64,000 bases of DNA from Vibrio jasicida CAIM 1864 = LMG 25398 (GTDB taxonomy: Bacteria; Pseudomonadota; Gammaproteobacteria; Enterobacterales; Vibrionaceae). The stretch lies in the NCBI RefSeq assembly GCF_000400365.1, contig NZ_BAOG01000093.1:46291-110290 (forward strand). The letters run 5' to 3'. Position numbers and translations under genes: made by a program. This document shows positions 62,207 through 64,000 of this stretch, piece after piece. Each line of letters begins with the position of its first letter. Position 1 is the stretch's first letter. Under the pieces are notes generated by a model that saw nothing but the letters and a program-made list of their open reading frames with translations, was not told where the DNA came from and did no database searches.

Positions 62207-62971
62207 ATGAATTTGACTTTAATAATCGCTTTGGTTGCCATCCTACTGGTATTGATCCTTGGCTATAACATCATGTTGCAGTACAAGGTAAAAGTAGAGA
62301 CCGCGAAAAGACAGGAGTCTGCTCGCTATGTGGCGCTGATTGACGGTACTGAAGAGCTCATAGGGCACGCTCATCATATTCCTTTCAGCAAGGACTTACT
62401 GCTGTGTCTTAACAACCGTATTCTTGATGCACTCGAAAGCATGCGCGACCTTGATCCAAAGAACAAGCAGCTCGTTCAGCGCATCGAAAACATGAAGCAG
62501 CAAATTTCTCAATTGAATGAGAGCAGCGCAAACGGTGAAAGCACCACATTCAAAATGCCGAGCAGCGATAAACAAGCCATTGTAATGTTAAAGCTCGTCA
62601 AACGTCTTCGTGATGCAGTTCGGAATGAGCACAACAAAGGCCGTTTAGATACGCAAACTTACGTAACAGAGAACGCGCGTCTGGAAACTATGCAGATTCG
62701 TATTAACATCGAAAACGTTATCAAGCGAGCGAACGATTCTATTGCTCGTGGCCAACCTGGCACCGCATTGCAACTGCTTCGTAAAGGCATTGATGCCCTA
62801 AGTACAAAGAACGATGCGTACTCGATTCAAGCAAAACAAAAGCTGGAAGAAATGCTTGATGACCTAGACAAGAAACGCCAAGACAAGAATGAAGCAGAAA
62901 TGCAGCAGCTTGCCGATAAAGAACGCGACAGTGATATGGATGCGCTCTTCGGTGAAAAGAAAAAGTGGTAA
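62207..62971 (+). CDS. Hypothetical membrane-anchored coiled-coil protein
   Basis: Not recognised by name. The 254-residue product starts with a single transmembrane helix (NLTLIIALVAILLVLILGYNIMLQ), then a long highly charged helical region to the C-terminus with coiled-coil-like stretches (DLDPKNKQLVQRIENMKQQI and KLEEMLDDLDKKRQDKNEAE). No enzymatic motif. The ATG at 62207 is chosen as it places the membrane helix at the N-terminus. It could be a cytoplasmic-facing scaffold. Confidence 0.75.
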   Translation: MNLTLIIALVAILLVLILGYNIMLQYKVKVETAKRQESARYVALIDGTEELIGHAHHIPFSKDLLLCLNNRILDALESMRDLDPKNKQLVQRIENMKQQISQLNESSANGESTTFKMPSSDKQAIVMLKLVKRLRDAVRNEHNKGRLDTQTYVTENARLETMQIRINIENVIKRANDSIARGQPGTALQLLRKGIDALSTKNDAYSIQAKQKLEEMLDDLDKKRQDKNEAEMQQLADKERDSDMDALFGEKKKW

Positions 62972-63002
62972 ACTCTCCACAAGCTTTTCGCACTACTCGA
63001 TT

Positions 63003-63029
63003 AAAGGCTGCGTTTGCGGCCTTTTTTGT
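63003..63029 (+). terminator. Terminator after coiled-coil gene
   Basis: AAAGGC(T)GC-GTTT-GC(G)GCCTTT followed by TTTTT, 31 bp past the stop. Confidence 0.82.
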
Positions 63030-63094
63030 ATCTTGTATTTGCTCAAGATGCCGATGGTTACACCAAAATAGAATACAACGTACTAAGAACTAAA

Positions 63095-63874
63095 ATGATT
63101 AATCTCGACGCCTATCAGGACCTTCTTGCTCCCATTAACCAATTCTTGCAATGCAGCACCCCAGATGAATGGGTTGAGGAAGCAAAGAAACCCGAAAACC
63201 TGCCAACGATTTTAGTAGATCACCTACTGTGTGAACTCAAAGCAGGTCAGTCTGCTATGCTTTTAATCCGTAAATACGCAGTAGACGACGCAAGCTCACT
63301 TGCCCTACTTGATTGGTTTAAACCTTATGAGGACTTCGCTTACCGCAAAACTGGCTCACTCGAGACTTTAAAAGGTAAGAGCAACATTTCTAAAGCGATC
63401 ATTGCTAAGTCGGATTCACCATACAGCCAAGATCTTATTGATAAGATGGTGCTGCTGATCAAAGAAGAGTTACACCACTTCTACCAAGTTCTAGAGATCA
63501 TGGAAAGCCGTGGTGTGGAATACAAAAATATTCCGGCAAGCCGCTATGCCAAAACGCTGATTTCGCACATGAAGACATACGAGCCAGAAACGTTGATTGA
63601 TAAGCTCATCATCGGTGCCTACATCGAAGCTCGCTCGTGTGAACGTTTCGCCAAACTGGCTCCGCACATGGATGACGATATCGCGAAGTTCTATGTTTCT
63701 CTATTGCGCTCAGAAGCGCGTCACTATCAAGATTACTTGATTCTGGCAGAGCAAATAGCGGGTAAAGACATCAGCGAGCGTGTGGCGGAATTTGGTCGCA
63801 TCGAAGCAGCACTGATTTCAACACCAGATGAAGATTTCAAATTCCACAGTGGCGTTCCAGTGTTAACGGCATAG
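63095..63874 (+). CDS. miaE: tRNA-(ms2io6A)37 hydroxylase MiaE
   Basis: Ferritin-like di-iron monooxygenase, 259 residues, hydroxylating ms2i6A37 of tRNAs reading UNN codons. Iron ligands: Glu in KEELHHF (ExxH near 130), Glu in YIEARSCERF (near 175-182) and ExxH in RSEARHYQDY near 210. The ATG at 63095 (MINLDAYQDLL) is chosen; the longer frame at 63014 runs through the preceding terminator. The gene's terminator seems to be interrupted by the IS element. Confidence 0.93.
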   Translation: MINLDAYQDLLAPINQFLQCSTPDEWVEEAKKPENLPTILVDHLLCELKAGQSAMLLIRKYAVDDASSLALLDWFKPYEDFAYRKTGSLETLKGKSNISKAIIAKSDSPYSQDLIDKMVLLIKEELHHFYQVLEIMESRGVEYKNIPASRYAKTLISHMKTYEPETLIDKLIIGAYIEARSCERFAKLAPHMDDDIAKFYVSLLRSEARHYQDYLILAEQIAGKDISERVAEFGRIEAALISTPDEDFKFHSGVPVLTA

Positions 63875-63913
63875 GCTGCAGCCTAACGTTAAATAGCAAA
63901 AAGCCGGACATCA

Positions 63914-64000
63914 TGAACTGACCCCCAATAGTTGGACACTAATTATTGGGGGTCTTTTTATGTCCAAATATAGCCGCGAGCTAAAATGTGTCATTGCTAA
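63914..64000 (+). mobile_element. IS3-family (IS150-type) insertion sequence, left end, partial
   Basis: The left inverted-repeat text TGAACTGACCCCCAATAG with following TTGGACAC matches ends of IS3-family elements. Within it ACCCCCAATA (63921-63930) pairs with TATTGGGGGT (63944-63953), followed by CTTTTT, forming a terminator-like hairpin just before the first transposase ORF. The element continues beyond the window; target duplications cannot be seen. Confidence 0.8.
63960..64000 (+). CDS. IS3-family transposase OrfA, N-terminal fragment
   Basis: First 13 codons only (MSKYSRELKCVIA), in the style of an IS3 OrfA helix-turn-helix start (basic, K/R-rich). The rest lies beyond the right edge. 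Assignment rests on the adjacent IS end. Confidence 0.75.
   Translation, partial: MSKYSRELKCVIA

Overview
The window is chromosomal DNA of a marine gammaproteobacterium, almost certainly a Vibrio of the Harveyi clade. The evidence is the TMAO reductase locus torECA, an eight-gene his operon behind a His-rich leader, the serS-rarA-lolA-ftsK-lrp/ald block, VicH-type H-NS, bioA facing bioBFCD, dispersed Vibrio-type intergenic repeats and about 45% GC. The species cannot be fixed from the sequence alone. Most of the window is ordinary core genome. Mobile DNA appears only at the right edge, where an IS3-type element begins. No CRISPR array, prophage, rRNA or tRNA gene was seen.

Layout. 1-2.3 kb: Mn/Fe/Zn ABC importer (sitABC-like, leftward) behind a large Fur-type palindrome. 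2.4-4.1 kb: lone GH36 alpha-galactosidase. 4.3-8.2 kb: torECA for anaerobic TMAO respiration, without torD. 8.7-14.9 kb: FetB-like permease, a 45-residue small ORF whose leader carries two perfect DnaA boxes, focA, a PACE efflux pump divergent from its probable LysR regulator, an SDR/YdcF pair and tdk. 15-19.8 kb: cysS, ppiB, lpxH, an EAL-HDOD protein and ychJ. 20-27.5 kb: hisGDCBHAFI(E) with attenuator and leader peptide. 27.6-29.5 kb: NhaC-family transporter behind a lysine riboswitch, so probably a lysine transporter. 30-36 kb: hns, gsk, mnmA-hflD-purB, with PurR boxes before gsk and purB.

36.1-42.3 kb: an eight-gene leftward operon (NTF2-like, SDR, FAD oxidoreductase, DUF1365, cyclopropane-fatty-acid-synthase-like methyltransferase, DUF2878, chalcone-isomerase-like, DUF3833 lipoprotein). 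It looks like a membrane fatty-acid modification pathway. Two TGTACA dyads upstream resemble sites of light-responsive MerR regulators (LitR/CarH). This is the best candidate in the window for an incompletely described system.

42.4-49.1 kb: htpX, a 55-residue small protein, and the biotin genes bioBFCD and bioA transcribed divergently from a shared, probably BirA-controlled operator. 49-64 kb: a DksA-like zinc-finger protein, two unrecognised exported proteins, serS, rarA, lolA, ftsK, lrp, ald, a METTL25-like methyltransferase, cysB, a membrane-anchored coiled-coil protein and miaE. The IS element then starts inside what appears to be the miaE terminator.
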